Positions 33,348-41,196 of a stretch of DNA of 64,000 nucleotides are shown piece by piece. A model generated the notes under the pieces. It had not been told where the DNA came from, made no database searches, and was given only the letters and a program-made list of their open reading frames with translations. This stretch comes from Streptomyces polyasparticus (GTDB lineage: Bacteria > Actinomycetota > Actinomycetes > Streptomycetales > Streptomycetaceae), in contig NZ_JACTVJ010000003.1 in the NCBI RefSeq assembly GCF_014493765.1, forward strand, positions 62,001 to 126,000. The letters are read 5' to 3'. Position numbers and translations under genes: made by a program. Within the stretch, counting starts at the first letter, position 1, and every line of letters starts with the position of its first letter.

Positions 33348-34010
33348 CTAAGGGGCGGGGGTGCGGCGGTCCGCCGTGGAGGGATGCAACTGCCGCAGAT
33401 CCAGACCGGTCGGCGGAGGCAGCGGCGGTCGTACGGCGTCCGCACGGAAGGAGTCGAGCAGCAGGCCGACCAGGCGCTGCGAGGCGGCCGCCGGGTCGGG
33501 TGTCGTGCCGAGCGCGGAGTTGGCGACGAGCACCAGCACCAGGTCCGAGGGGTGGAAGTCCGGGCGCAGCGACCCGGCTTGCTGCGCCCTGCGGACCAGG
33601 GCGGCGAAGCCGCGTTCGCCCTGCAACCGGAGCTCGGCGTGGTCGGCGGCCGTGTCGGGGAAGGCGTGCAGGAAGGCAGCGGTGAATCCTCGTTCGGCGG
33701 CCTGCAAGGCGCAGATCTTCTCGATCACCCGGCAGAAACCGCGCCACGGGTCGGGGTCCTCCAGGGCCTCGGTGAACGCCCTGGTGCAGGCGTCGAGCTG
33801 GTCGGCGAAGACCTCCCGGACCAGGTGGTCGCGCGTGGGGAAGCGCCGGTAGAGCGTGGCGACGCCCACCCCTGCCGCGCGGGCGATCGTGGCCATCGGC
33901 ACGTCCACACCGTGCTGGGCGTAGGCCTCACGCGCGGCGTCCACGATGCGCCGGCGGTTGCGCCGGGCATCCGCGCGCAACCGAGAAGATTCCTTGTCGA
34001 TCTCTCTCAC
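33348..34010 (-). CDS. TetR-family transcriptional regulator
   Basis: This repressor of about 220 residues has an N-terminal HTH (RRRIVDAAREAYAQHGVDVPMATIARAAGVGVATLYRRF) and an all-helical ligand domain. The start is uncertain. GTG 34010 keeps the 22-bp operator outside the gene. A GTG at 34046 would place the operator inside it. A TTG about 24 nt downstream of GTG 34010 is another option. It is divergent from the quinone oxidoreductase-like gene, with the palindrome 34020-34041 between them, the classic layout of a repressor controlling itself and its neighbour. Confidence 0.88.
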   Translation of the reverse strand: MREIDKESSRLRADARRNRRRIVDAAREAYAQHGVDVPMATIARAAGVGVATLYRRFPTRDHLVREVFADQLDACTRAFTEALEDPDPWRGFCRVIEKICALQAAERGFTAAFLHAFPDTAADHAELRLQGERGFAALVRRAQQAGSLRPDFHPSDLVLVLVANSALGTTPDPAAASQRLVGLLLDSFRADAVRPPLPPPTGLDLRQLHPSTADRRTPAP

Positions 34011-34019
34011 CTCCGGCTC

Positions 34020-34041
34020 AAGTGGACGGTGCCGTCCACTT
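34020..34041. promoter_or_regulatory. 22-bp perfect palindromic operator (TetR type)
   Basis: AAGTGGACGG (34020-34029) and CCGTCCACTT (34032-34041) are exact reverse complements around TG. The site sits between the TetR gene and the divergent oxidoreductase, so it is very probably the TetR binding site. Confidence 0.75.
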
Positions 34042-34090
34042 ACCACCGTACGGTCGGACGGAGAGAGAACTGACAGGTGAGGTGCAGGAC

Positions 34091-35053
34091 ATGACCGAGA
34101 CGATGCGAGCCGCGATGTACGACCGCTTCGGCGGACCCGAGGTCCTTTACGTGGGCGCGGTGCCCCGGCCGGTGCCCGGGGCCGGCGAGGTGCTGGTGAA
34201 GGTGGCGGCGGTGAGCGTCAACGGTGGGGAGATCATGGCCCGTTCGGGCCGCGTGCGGCTGGTGACCGGCCGGAAGTTCCCCCAGCGCACGGGGATCGAC
34301 TTCGCCGGGCGGATCGCGGCGCTCGGGCCGGAGGTGTCCGGCCTCGGCGTGGGTGATCCGGTCTGGGGGATCATGCCCCGCACCTCGGGGTTCGGCAGCG
34401 CGGCCGAGTTCGTCGTGGTGCGTCCGCGGCAGCTCGCCCGGGTGCCGGAGAAGCTCGGACTCGTCGAGGCCGCCGCGCTGCCCGCGGGCACCACGGCGAT
34501 CACGGCGCTGCGCGACAAGGCGCGGCTGCGGCCCGGTGAACGTCTTCTCGTACGGGGAGCGGCGGGCGGCGTCGGCTCGGTCGCCGTGCAGCTCGGCAAG
34601 GCGATGGGAGCCCATGTCACCGGGCTCGCCCGCGCGGAGAACCTCGGCCTCGTCCGTGACCTCGGGGCCGACGAGGCGCTCGACTACCGGACCACGGGTC
34701 AGGCGGACCTCGGCCGCCATGACGTCGTCCTCGACACGGTCGGCAAGGATCTCGCCGCCCACCGCAGGCTGCTCACCCCGACGGGCCGGATGGTGGCCAT
34801 CTCCTTCGACACCGACCGGATTGCCGCCTCGCTCGCGTACCTCCTGGCGAGCACGGTCCACGGCAGGCGCCGCGTGCGCTTCTTCAGCGGCAACCCGAAG
34901 ACGGAGCTCTTCGACGACCTCGCGTCGTACGTGGAACGAGGGGCTCTGCGCCCCGTCGTGGACCGCGTCTTCCCGCTGGAGGAAATCGGCGAGGCGCACC
35001 AGGCCCTTGAGAGCGGGGGAGTGCGGGGCAAATACGTCGTGGAGATCGGCTGA
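34091..35053 (+). CDS. Zinc-independent MDR-family oxidoreductase (NADPH:quinone reductase-like)
   Basis: This 320-residue medium-chain reductase has an N-terminal GroES-like domain (AMYDRFGGPEVLYVG) and the NADPH Rossmann motif GAAGGVGSVAVQL. The Cys/His zinc ligands of alcohol dehydrogenases are absent. It probably reduces quinones or enones with NADPH. The ATG at 34091 follows a purine-rich SD. It is under the divergent TetR repressor through the 34020-34041 operator, which suggests induction by an electrophilic or quinone compound. Confidence 0.87.
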   Translation: MTETMRAAMYDRFGGPEVLYVGAVPRPVPGAGEVLVKVAAVSVNGGEIMARSGRVRLVTGRKFPQRTGIDFAGRIAALGPEVSGLGVGDPVWGIMPRTSGFGSAAEFVVVRPRQLARVPEKLGLVEAAALPAGTTAITALRDKARLRPGERLLVRGAAGGVGSVAVQLGKAMGAHVTGLARAENLGLVRDLGADEALDYRTTGQADLGRHDVVLDTVGKDLAAHRRLLTPTGRMVAISFDTDRIAASLAYLLASTVHGRRRVRFFSGNPKTELFDDLASYVERGALRPVVDRVFPLEEIGEAHQALESGGVRGKYVVEIG

Positions 35054-35092
35054 GCGGCCTCGGGCCGGTCCGGTCCGGTCCGGGGCCGCTCA
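35051..35092. terminator. Hairpin terminator between converging genes
   Basis: TGAGCGGCC (35051-35059, including the stop codon) pairs with GGCCGCTCA (35084-35092). The loop contains three tandem GGTCC units that extend the stem. It serves the oxidoreductase and the deaminase from the other side. Confidence 0.6.
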
Positions 35093-35106
35093 GCGGTCGC
35101 GCGACG

Positions 35107-36144
35107 TCACACCGCCAGCCACCGCGCCGTGTACGTGTCGATCTCGTCAGTGATGCGGCGCTTGCCCGCCGGGTCCAGGAAGGACGCCTCCACCGCGTTC
35201 TTCGCCAGGTCGGCGACCCCGCGCTCGTCGAGGCGGAGGAGGCGGGCCGCCACCGCGTACTCCGTGTTGAGGTCCGTGCCGAACATCGGCGGGTCGTCGG
35301 AGTTGATGGTGACGGTCACGCCGGCCGCCACCATCTGCTTGACGGGGTGCTCGTCCAGCGTGGCCACCGCGCGCGTGGCGATGTTGGACGTCGGGCAGAC
35401 CTCGAGCGGGATGCCGTGGTCGGCCAGGTGCTTGAGCAGGGCCGGGTCCTGCGCGGAGCTGGTGCCGTGGCCGATGCGCTCGGCGCCGAGCTCGTTGAGG
35501 GCGTCCCAGACCGTCTGCGGTCCGGTGGTCTCGCCCGCGTGCGGGACCGAGTGCAGACCGGCCGCGATCGCACGGTCGAAGTACGGCTTGAACTGCGGGC
35601 GCGGTACGCCGATTTCGGGCCCGCCCAGACCGAAGGAGACCAGGCCCTCCGGGCGCAGCGCGTCATCGGTGGCCAGCCGTGCGGTCACCTCGGCGGATTC
35701 GAGCCCCGCCTCGCCGGGGATGTCGAAGCACCAGCGGAGCACCGTGCCGAACTCGGACTCGGCCGCCTTGCGCGCGTCCTCGATCGCCTCCATGAAGGCG
35801 CGCTCGTCGATCCCGCGGCGCACCGAGCTGTACGGGGTGACCGTGAGCTCCGCGTACCGGATGTTCTGGCGGGCCATGTCGCGCGCCACCTCGAAGGTGA
35901 GCAGCCGGATGTCCTCCGGGGTGCGCACGAGGTCCACGACGGCCAGATAGACCTCGATGAAGTGGGCGAAGTCCGTGAACGTGAAGAAGTCCGCGAGCGC
36001 CTCGGGGTCGGTGGGCACCTTCGAGTCCGGGTGCCGGGCGGCGAGGTCCGCGACGATCCGGGGGGATGCGGAGCCGACGTGGTGCACGTGCAGTTCGGCC
36101 TTGGGCAGCCCGGTGATGAAGGGGGTCAGGTCCGTCACGGTCAC
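35107..36144 (-). CDS. mqnX: Adenosine deaminase-family protein, probably 6-aminodeoxyfutalosine deaminase (menaquinone futalosine pathway)
   Basis: This 345-residue zinc amidohydrolase of COG1816 has the metal motif HVHHVG (residues about 18-23), a distal VPHAGET and the metal Asp pair in NSDDPPMFGT. The usual adenosine deaminase HxHL(D/E)G box is changed to HVHHVGS, as in the subgroup shown to deaminate 6-aminodeoxyfutalosine. To my recollection, a S. avermitilis member with this neighbourhood was tested biochemically (Sav2595). GTG 36144 follows GGAGG by about 6 nt. The alternative is a plain adenosine deaminase. No other futalosine genes are in the window. Confidence 0.75.
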   Translation of the reverse strand: MTVTDLTPFITGLPKAELHVHHVGSASPRIVADLAARHPDSKVPTDPEALADFFTFTDFAHFIEVYLAVVDLVRTPEDIRLLTFEVARDMARQNIRYAELTVTPYSSVRRGIDERAFMEAIEDARKAAESEFGTVLRWCFDIPGEAGLESAEVTARLATDDALRPEGLVSFGLGGPEIGVPRPQFKPYFDRAIAAGLHSVPHAGETTGPQTVWDALNELGAERIGHGTSSAQDPALLKHLADHGIPLEVCPTSNIATRAVATLDEHPVKQMVAAGVTVTINSDDPPMFGTDLNTEYAVAARLLRLDERGVADLAKNAVEASFLDPAGKRRITDEIDTYTARWLAV

Positions 36145-36322
36145 GGCGTCCTCCGGATGCGATGCGGTTGCGGTGGTGTTGCGATGCGGTCCGCAGGGTG
36201 TTGGCGGTTTCTCGTCGGAATCATGGTAGGTGCGGGGGTCCGGGCCCTGGCTCGGGCGGCCGGAATCCGGCGTCGGTACGGGTCGTAGCATGACGTGACG
36301 TGCGGATCTGAAGGGAACGGCG

Positions 36323-37336
36323 ATGTCCGAGCAAGCAGACCAGACGCCCGGCGAGCGGGAGCAGAAGGACCCGTGGGCGCCCCCTGCGGACCGGACGGGT
36401 CCGGACGCGGACCGGCCCGGTGAGCTCGGTGGGCACGCTGCGGGGGCCTCGCCCGACGCGCAGCCCGGTGCCGGGACGCCCGACGCGCAGCCCGGTGCCG
36501 GGACCTCACCCGAGGCGGAGACCGTCGGTGTGGGGACCCCGTCCGAGGCGGAGACCGTCGGCGCCACGCCGCCCCCGCCCGGCCCGCACGACGGTGGCAC
36601 GCTCCTGGACGCGACCGCAGGCGACGCGGGCACGCCGCCTCGGCCCGAGGTCTCCCTGAACAAGGAGACGTCTCCGGCGCAGGCCGCTGCTCCCCGGCCT
36701 GCTGCTCCCCAACCCCCCGTTCCCGAGCGCGACATCTGGGCGCCCCCGCCCCACGGCGCCCCCGCCAACCCCTGGCAGAGCCCGGGCGGCGCGGCCGGTC
36801 CGGCTCCGTACGCGGGCGGCGGTCAAGCCCCCTACGCGGGCGGCGGCCCGGTCCCCGAGGGCGCCGTGCCGCCCCCGCCCGTCGGGCCGGAGGGTCCGGG
36901 CCCGGGCTACGGCTACCCGGGTTACGGCCCTCAGCCGGGCACTCCGTACTACGGGCCGCAGCAGCCCTACGGTGCGGGGCCCGGCTACGGCTGGCCCCAT
37001 ATGCCCATGCAGCCGAGCAACGGCATGGGCACCGCGTCCCTGGTGCTCGGAATCATCGCCACTGTCCTCTTCTGTCTGTGGCCCGTGGCGATCATCGTCG
37101 GCATCCTGGCGATCATCTTCGGTGCGATCGGCCGCGGAAAGGCCCGCAAGGGGGAGGCGAACAACGGGGGCCAGGCGCTCGCCGGGCTCATCTGCGGCTG
37201 CGTGGGCACGGCGCTGGCCGTGGTCTTCCTGGTCGTCGTCGTGATCAACAACAACGACCCCTACGACAACGACCCGTACGACTTCGGCGACGCGAACATT
37301 CACGCCGCGGCCCCGCTGGGTATCCGCACCGGCTGA
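36323..37336 (+). CDS. DUF4190-type membrane protein with long Pro-rich N-terminus
   Basis: The 337-residue product has about 225 disordered residues rich in Pro, Gly and Ala, with internal repeats (PDAQPGAGT twice; EAETVG twice; PYAGGG twice). Two membrane helices follow (MGTASLVLGIIATVLFCLW and LAGLICGCVGTALAVVFLVV) around a short basic loop, as in DUF4190 proteins. A small extracytoplasmic tail ends the protein. The function is unknown; such proteins often tether or scaffold. ATG 36323 is chosen as the first Met, although no strong SD is seen. Confidence 0.82.
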   Translation: MSEQADQTPGEREQKDPWAPPADRTGPDADRPGELGGHAAGASPDAQPGAGTPDAQPGAGTSPEAETVGVGTPSEAETVGATPPPPGPHDGGTLLDATAGDAGTPPRPEVSLNKETSPAQAAAPRPAAPQPPVPERDIWAPPPHGAPANPWQSPGGAAGPAPYAGGGQAPYAGGGPVPEGAVPPPPVGPEGPGPGYGYPGYGPQPGTPYYGPQQPYGAGPGYGWPHMPMQPSNGMGTASLVLGIIATVLFCLWPVAIIVGILAIIFGAIGRGKARKGEANNGGQALAGLICGCVGTALAVVFLVVVVINNNDPYDNDPYDFGDANIHAAAPLGIRTG

Positions 37337-37358
37337 CGGGCTCCGCCGCGGGGGTGTC

Positions 37359-37378
37359 CCGGGGGCTGCCGCCCCCGG
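37359..37378. terminator. Hairpin terminator between converging genes
   Basis: CCGGGGGC (37359-37366) and GCCCCCGG (37371-37378) form a perfect 8-bp stem with the loop TGCC, between the DUF4190 gene and the NADAR gene. Confidence 0.55.
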
Positions 37379-37381
37379 CCC

Positions 37382-37945
37382 TCACCCCCGCAACCGCCCC
37401 CGCGCCTCCATCAACGCGAACCCCAGCAGGTTCAGCCCCCGCCACCGCCCCGGCTCCTCCGCCCGGGCGTCGTCCGCCGCGAGGCCGATGCCCCAGATGC
37501 GGTCCAGCGGGCTGGCCTCGACGAGGACGCGGTCACCGGTCCGTATCAAGAAGTCCCGCAGCTCCGGATGCGCGGCGAACTTGTGCACGCTGCCCTCGAC
37601 CACGATTCCGAAGCGCTCGCGCTCCCAGACCGCGTCGTCGAAGCCGCGCACGAGGCGCCCGGCCTTCTTGGCGGCCGCGGGCGAGGAAGCGGACAGCGCC
37701 TTGCGCTCGGCCTCCGCGTCGCCGAAGAGCCGCGCCTTCGCCGCCATCATCCAGTGCTCGGCCGTCGCATACTCCACGCCGTCCACGTCAAACGGAGCCG
37801 GCCACCACTGGCTCAGGACGTGCTTGCCGACCGCCCCGCCCGCCGGTGCCGTATGCCCCCAGAAGTGCAGGAACTTGATCCGCTCACCCTTCTCGATGCG
37901 CGCGCCGAGCTCCTCGATCAGGTCCTGTCCGGAACCCACTGTCAT
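37382..37945 (-). CDS. NADAR-family protein
   Basis: This 187-residue protein of the NADAR/YbiA superfamily contains the family's landmarks: FLHFWGH, LSQWWPAPF, ATAEHWMMAAKARLFGD and the C-terminal DRIWGIGL. Members hydrolyse N-glycosidic bonds in riboflavin intermediates or remove ADP-ribose from guanine in DNA. The ATG at 37945 is preceded by a G-rich SD. No DarT-type toxin gene is adjacent, so a housekeeping or metabolite-repair role is more likely than antitoxin. It is divergent from the polyamine operon. Confidence 0.88.
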   Translation of the reverse strand: MTVGSGQDLIEELGARIEKGERIKFLHFWGHTAPAGGAVGKHVLSQWWPAPFDVDGVEYATAEHWMMAAKARLFGDAEAERKALSASSPAAAKKAGRLVRGFDDAVWERERFGIVVEGSVHKFAAHPELRDFLIRTGDRVLVEASPLDRIWGIGLAADDARAEEPGRWRGLNLLGFALMEARGRLRG

Positions 37946-38011
37946 GGCCACCCCCGTCTGCCGCTGCGAGCCATACACGCGAGTTTCGCAGGCACCACTG
38001 ACAGTCCGTCC

Positions 38012-38082
38012 TTGGTTTTCCCCCGTCACTCGACATCTGGTCGACAGATTCCGTCGAGTAACCAAAAGGAAACAACGGAATC
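38012..38082 (+). promoter_or_regulatory. Two overlapping inverted repeats in the leader of the polyamine operon
   Basis: Hairpin A (38028-38059) pairs ACTCGAC and ATCTG with CAGAT and GTCGAGT, with a small bulge, and is flanked by TTGGTT (38012-38017) and AACCAA (38060-38065). Hairpin B pairs GATTCCGT (38047-38054) with ACGGAATC (38075-38082). The two share 38047-38059 and cannot form together, so an RNA switch or a nested operator is possible. Confidence 0.45.
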
Positions 38083-38184
38083 CCTTGGCGAGATGGCCTC
38101 CCTCTGTCAGGATCAGCACTCAAATCGAGCTGGAGCCACGGAAACCCCGGATCCACGGACGTCCTGGCGCCACGGAGAAGCGCG

Positions 38185-38208
38185 ATGAGCTACGAAGCAG
38201 CGCGATGA
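38185..38208 (+). CDS. Leader mini-ORF 1 (MSYEAAR)
   Basis: A seven-residue reading frame with a good SD (GGAG at 38174). Its TGA (38206-38208) overlaps the ATG of mini-ORF 2 (38205), giving ATGA coupling. It may be translated; its role could be to deliver ribosomes to the downstream start. Confidence 0.35.
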   Translation: MSYEAAR

Positions 38209-38228
38209 GCTACGGAGAAGCGCGATGA
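38205..38228 (+). CDS. Leader mini-ORF 2 (MSYGEAR)
   Basis: A second seven-residue frame. Its TGA (38226-38228) overlaps the true start ATG at 38225 in the same ATGA pattern. Its SD is weak, so it would depend on mini-ORF 1. An untranslated duplication is equally possible. Confidence 0.33.
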   Translation: MSYGEAR

Positions 38229-39760
38229 GCAACGCCGCACACAGCCCGCACCCCCGAGCAGTTGAGTTCCCCGCGCAGCAGCGCCTCGCGTCCGGCGCCC
38301 AGTACGTCAACGGCGCCCTGCGTCCCGGCACTTCGGGCCGCACCCACAGCGTGATCGACCCGGCCACGGGCACCGAGGTCTACACGTACGAACTCGCGAG
38401 CACGCAGGACGTCGACGACGCGGTCGCAGCCGCCAAGGCCGCGTTCCCCGGCTGGGCGGGCGTGACGCCGGGCGAGCGCTCCGAAACCCTGCACCGTTTC
38501 GCCGCCGTCCTCGCCGAGCGCGCGGAGGAGTTCGCGCTGGCCGAGTCGCTGCAGTGCGGCAAGCCGGTCAAGCTGACCCGCGAGTTCGACGTGCCCGGCA
38601 CGATCGACAACGCCGCGTTCTTCGCGGGCGCCGCCCGCCACCTCCAGGGCCAGAGCGCCGGCGAGTACAGCGGGGACCACACCTCGTACGTACGCCGTGA
38701 GCCCATCGGCGTCGTCGGCTCGATCGCCCCCTGGAACTACCCGCTCCAGATGGCCGCCTGGAAGATCCTGCCGGCCGTCGCCGCGGGCAACACCATCGTC
38801 CTGAAGCCGGCCGAGATCACCCCGCTGACCTCGCTGCTCTTCGCCGAGGCGGCCACCGCGGCGGGCATCCCCGACGGCGTGATCAACATCGTCACCGGCA
38901 CCGGCAAGGAGGCCGGCGAGCACCTCGTCGCCCACCCCGATGTCGCGATGACCTCCTTCACCGGTTCGACCGCCGTCGGCAAGCGCGTCGCCGAGGTGGC
39001 CACCGCCACCGTCAAGCGGATCCACCTCGAACTCGGCGGCAAGGCCCCCTTCGTGGTCTTCGACGACGCCGACCTGGAGGCCGCCGCCCACGGCGCGGTC
39101 GCCGGCTCCCTCATCAACACCGGCCAGGACTGCACCGCCGCCACCCGCGCGTATGTACAAAGGCCCCTGTACGAGGCCTTCGTGGAGCGCACGAAGCAGC
39201 TGATGGAGACCGTGCGGCTCGGCGACCCCTTCGCGCCGGACACCGACCTCGGCCCGCTCATCAGCCACGCCCAGCGCGACCGTGTCGCGGGCTTCGTCGA
39301 GCGCGCGAAGGGCTACGCCCGGATCGTCACCGGCGGCGAGGCGCCGAAGAACGACGGCGCCTACTTCCAGCCGACGCTCATCGCCGACGCCGCGCAGGAC
39401 AGCGAGGTCGTCCAGTCCGAGATCTTCGGTCCGGTGCTTGTCGTGCTGCCCTTCGACACCGACGACGAGGGCCTGGCACTCGCCAACGACACCCCGTACG
39501 GCCTCGCGGCCTCCGCCTGGACCAGGGACGTCTTCCGCGCGGGCCGCGCCACCCGCGAGATCAAGGCGGGCTGCGTGTGGATCAACGACCACATTCCGAT
39601 CATCAGCGAGATGCCGCACGGCGGCTACAAGGCCTCCGGCTTCGGCAAGGACATGTCCACGTACTCCTTCGAGGAGTACACGCAGGTCAAGCACGTCATG
39701 TACGACAACACCGCGGTCGCCGCGAAGGACTGGCACCGCACGATTTTCGGGGACCGATAA
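38225..39760 (+). CDS. Aldehyde dehydrogenase of the polyamine operon (gamma-aminobutyraldehyde type)
   Basis: This 511-residue NAD-dependent aldehyde dehydrogenase has the catalytic Cys in INTGQDCTAATR, the base Glu in HLELGGKAPF and the coenzyme loop FTGSTAVG. It probably oxidises gamma-glutamyl-aminobutyraldehyde or aminobutyraldehyde formed by the FAD oxidase encoded at 44116. ATG 38225 is the third of three tandem SD-ATG units and is preceded by GGAG. It heads the operon with potD, A, B and C and the oxidase. It is a paralogue of the enzyme at 20507. Confidence 0.92.
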   Translation: MSNAAHSPHPRAVEFPAQQRLASGAQYVNGALRPGTSGRTHSVIDPATGTEVYTYELASTQDVDDAVAAAKAAFPGWAGVTPGERSETLHRFAAVLAERAEEFALAESLQCGKPVKLTREFDVPGTIDNAAFFAGAARHLQGQSAGEYSGDHTSYVRREPIGVVGSIAPWNYPLQMAAWKILPAVAAGNTIVLKPAEITPLTSLLFAEAATAAGIPDGVINIVTGTGKEAGEHLVAHPDVAMTSFTGSTAVGKRVAEVATATVKRIHLELGGKAPFVVFDDADLEAAAHGAVAGSLINTGQDCTAATRAYVQRPLYEAFVERTKQLMETVRLGDPFAPDTDLGPLISHAQRDRVAGFVERAKGYARIVTGGEAPKNDGAYFQPTLIADAAQDSEVVQSEIFGPVLVVLPFDTDDEGLALANDTPYGLAASAWTRDVFRAGRATREIKAGCVWINDHIPIISEMPHGGYKASGFGKDMSTYSFEEYTQVKHVMYDNTAVAAKDWHRTIFGDR

Positions 39761-39832
39761 CCGCTAGGCCGCCTGACCCGCGGCCGCACCTTCCCACACC
39801 ACAGGGATCCTCCCGAAAGGGCACCTAGCGCC

Positions 39833-41083
39833 ATGGAGCAGTACGAGCCCGACCGCCCCTCCGCAGTGCAGCTCGCCGCCTGGCGGCGCAGCATGACCAG
39901 CGGCCGGGGCGCGATGTCCCGCCGCGCGATGCTGCGCGCCACGAGCGCCGGAGCGCTCACCGTCGGCGGCCTGGGCGCGCTGAGCGCCTGCGGCATCCCC
40001 GCGGCGAGCAAGAACCCGGGCGGCGTAGCGGCCGACGACCACTCGAAGAAGGAGAAGCGCGTCGCCTTCTCCAACTGGACCGAGTACATGGACGTCGACG
40101 ACGAGGACGAGAACCGGCGTCCCACCCTGGAGGCGTTCACCAAACGCACCGGGATATCGGTCAAGTACACCGAGGACATCAACGACAACACCGAGTTCTT
40201 CGGCAAGATCAAGCCGCAGCTCTCGGCCGGTCAGGACACCGGCCGCGACCTGATCTGCGTCACGGACTGGCTGGCCGCGCGCCTCATCCGCTTCGGCTGG
40301 GTGCAGAAGCTCGACCACGCCAACACCCCGCACGCCTTCGCCAACCTGGCCCCGCAGTTCCGCGATCCCGACTGGGACCCGGGACGCGCGTACTCCTTCC
40401 CGTGGACCGGAATCGCCACGGTCATCGCGTACAACGTGAAGGCCACCGGCGGGCGTGAGGTCACCTCGGTCTCGCAGCTGCTCGACGACCCCAAGCTCAA
40501 GGGCAAGGTCGGCTTCCTCACCGAGATGCGCGACACCGTCGGCATGACGATGCTCGACATGGGCAAGGACATCGGGTCCTTCAAGGACGACGACTTCGAC
40601 GCGGCGATCGCGCGCCTGCAGAAGTCCGTGGACAACAAGCAGATCCGCCGCTTCACCGGCAACGACTACACCGGCGACCTCGACAAGGGCGACCTGGCGG
40701 CATGCCTGGCCTGGGCGGGCGACGTGGTGCAGCTGCAGGCGGACAACCCGGACATCAGGTTCCACATCCCGGAGAGCGGCTACCACACCTCCTCCGACAA
40801 CCTCCTGATCCCCAACAAGGCCCGGCACAAGACCAACGCTGAACTCCTGATCGACCACTACTACCAGCTGCCGGTCGCCGCCGAACTGGCCGCGTGGATC
40901 AGCTATGTGTGCCCGGTCGAGGGCGTCAAGCCGGAACTCGCCAAGATCGACGAGGCGTTGGCCAACGACCCGCTGATCGTCCCGGACAAGGAGATGGCCG
41001 CCCTCTCCAACTCCTTCCGCTCCTTGAGCGACAAAGAGGAGTCGAAGTACGAGGAGAAGTTCGCCAAGCTCACCGGCGCGTGA
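39833..41083 (+). CDS. potD: Polyamine ABC transporter substrate-binding lipoprotein
   Basis: This 416-residue lipoprotein binds putrescine/spermidine-type ligands outside the membrane. It has a Tat-type signal (SRRAMLRATSAGALT) and lipobox LSAC near residue 50, then the PotD/PotF fold (FSNWTEYMD; RRFTGNDY). It lies 72 bp after the aldehyde dehydrogenase and 113 bp before potA; GC-rich hairpins in the second gap may stabilise the potD mRNA for higher expression. A paralogue is encoded at 24690. Confidence 0.92.
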   Translation: MEQYEPDRPSAVQLAAWRRSMTSGRGAMSRRAMLRATSAGALTVGGLGALSACGIPAASKNPGGVAADDHSKKEKRVAFSNWTEYMDVDDEDENRRPTLEAFTKRTGISVKYTEDINDNTEFFGKIKPQLSAGQDTGRDLICVTDWLAARLIRFGWVQKLDHANTPHAFANLAPQFRDPDWDPGRAYSFPWTGIATVIAYNVKATGGREVTSVSQLLDDPKLKGKVGFLTEMRDTVGMTMLDMGKDIGSFKDDDFDAAIARLQKSVDNKQIRRFTGNDYTGDLDKGDLAACLAWAGDVVQLQADNPDIRFHIPESGYHTSSDNLLIPNKARHKTNAELLIDHYYQLPVAAELAAWISYVCPVEGVKPELAKIDEALANDPLIVPDKEMAALSNSFRSLSDKEESKYEEKFAKLTGA

Positions 41084-41142
41084 GCCCCGGGCTCACCCGA
41101 GCCCTCGTGCTCGGCGTGGCCCTGCTGCCCACCGCCGCCTGA
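41080..41142 (+). CDS. Possible 20-residue hydrophobic peptide coupled to potD
   Basis: A GTG at 41080 overlaps the potD stop (GTGA) and opens a 20-codon frame, MSPGLTRALVLGVALLPTAA, whose middle could span part of a membrane. It overlaps the hairpins GAGCCC/GGGCTC and CGAGC/GCTCG. There is no other support, and it may be a chance frame. Confidence 0.22.
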   Translation: MSPGLTRALVLGVALLPTAA

Positions 41143-41196
41143 GCGCCGCCGCCCCCCGCGTGCTCCCGCCCCTCTGAACCCCTTTGTAGGTACGCC

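Larger units (their letters stand above)
38172..38231 (+). repeat. Three tandem 20-bp units, each with SD-like sequence and ATG
   Basis: The units begin at 38172, 38192 and 38212 and each ends CGCGATGAGC plus two or three bases. Units 1 and 3 have an intact GGAG 7 nt before the ATG; unit 2 has GAAGC. The third unit carries the true start of the aldehyde dehydrogenase. Confidence 0.85.
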
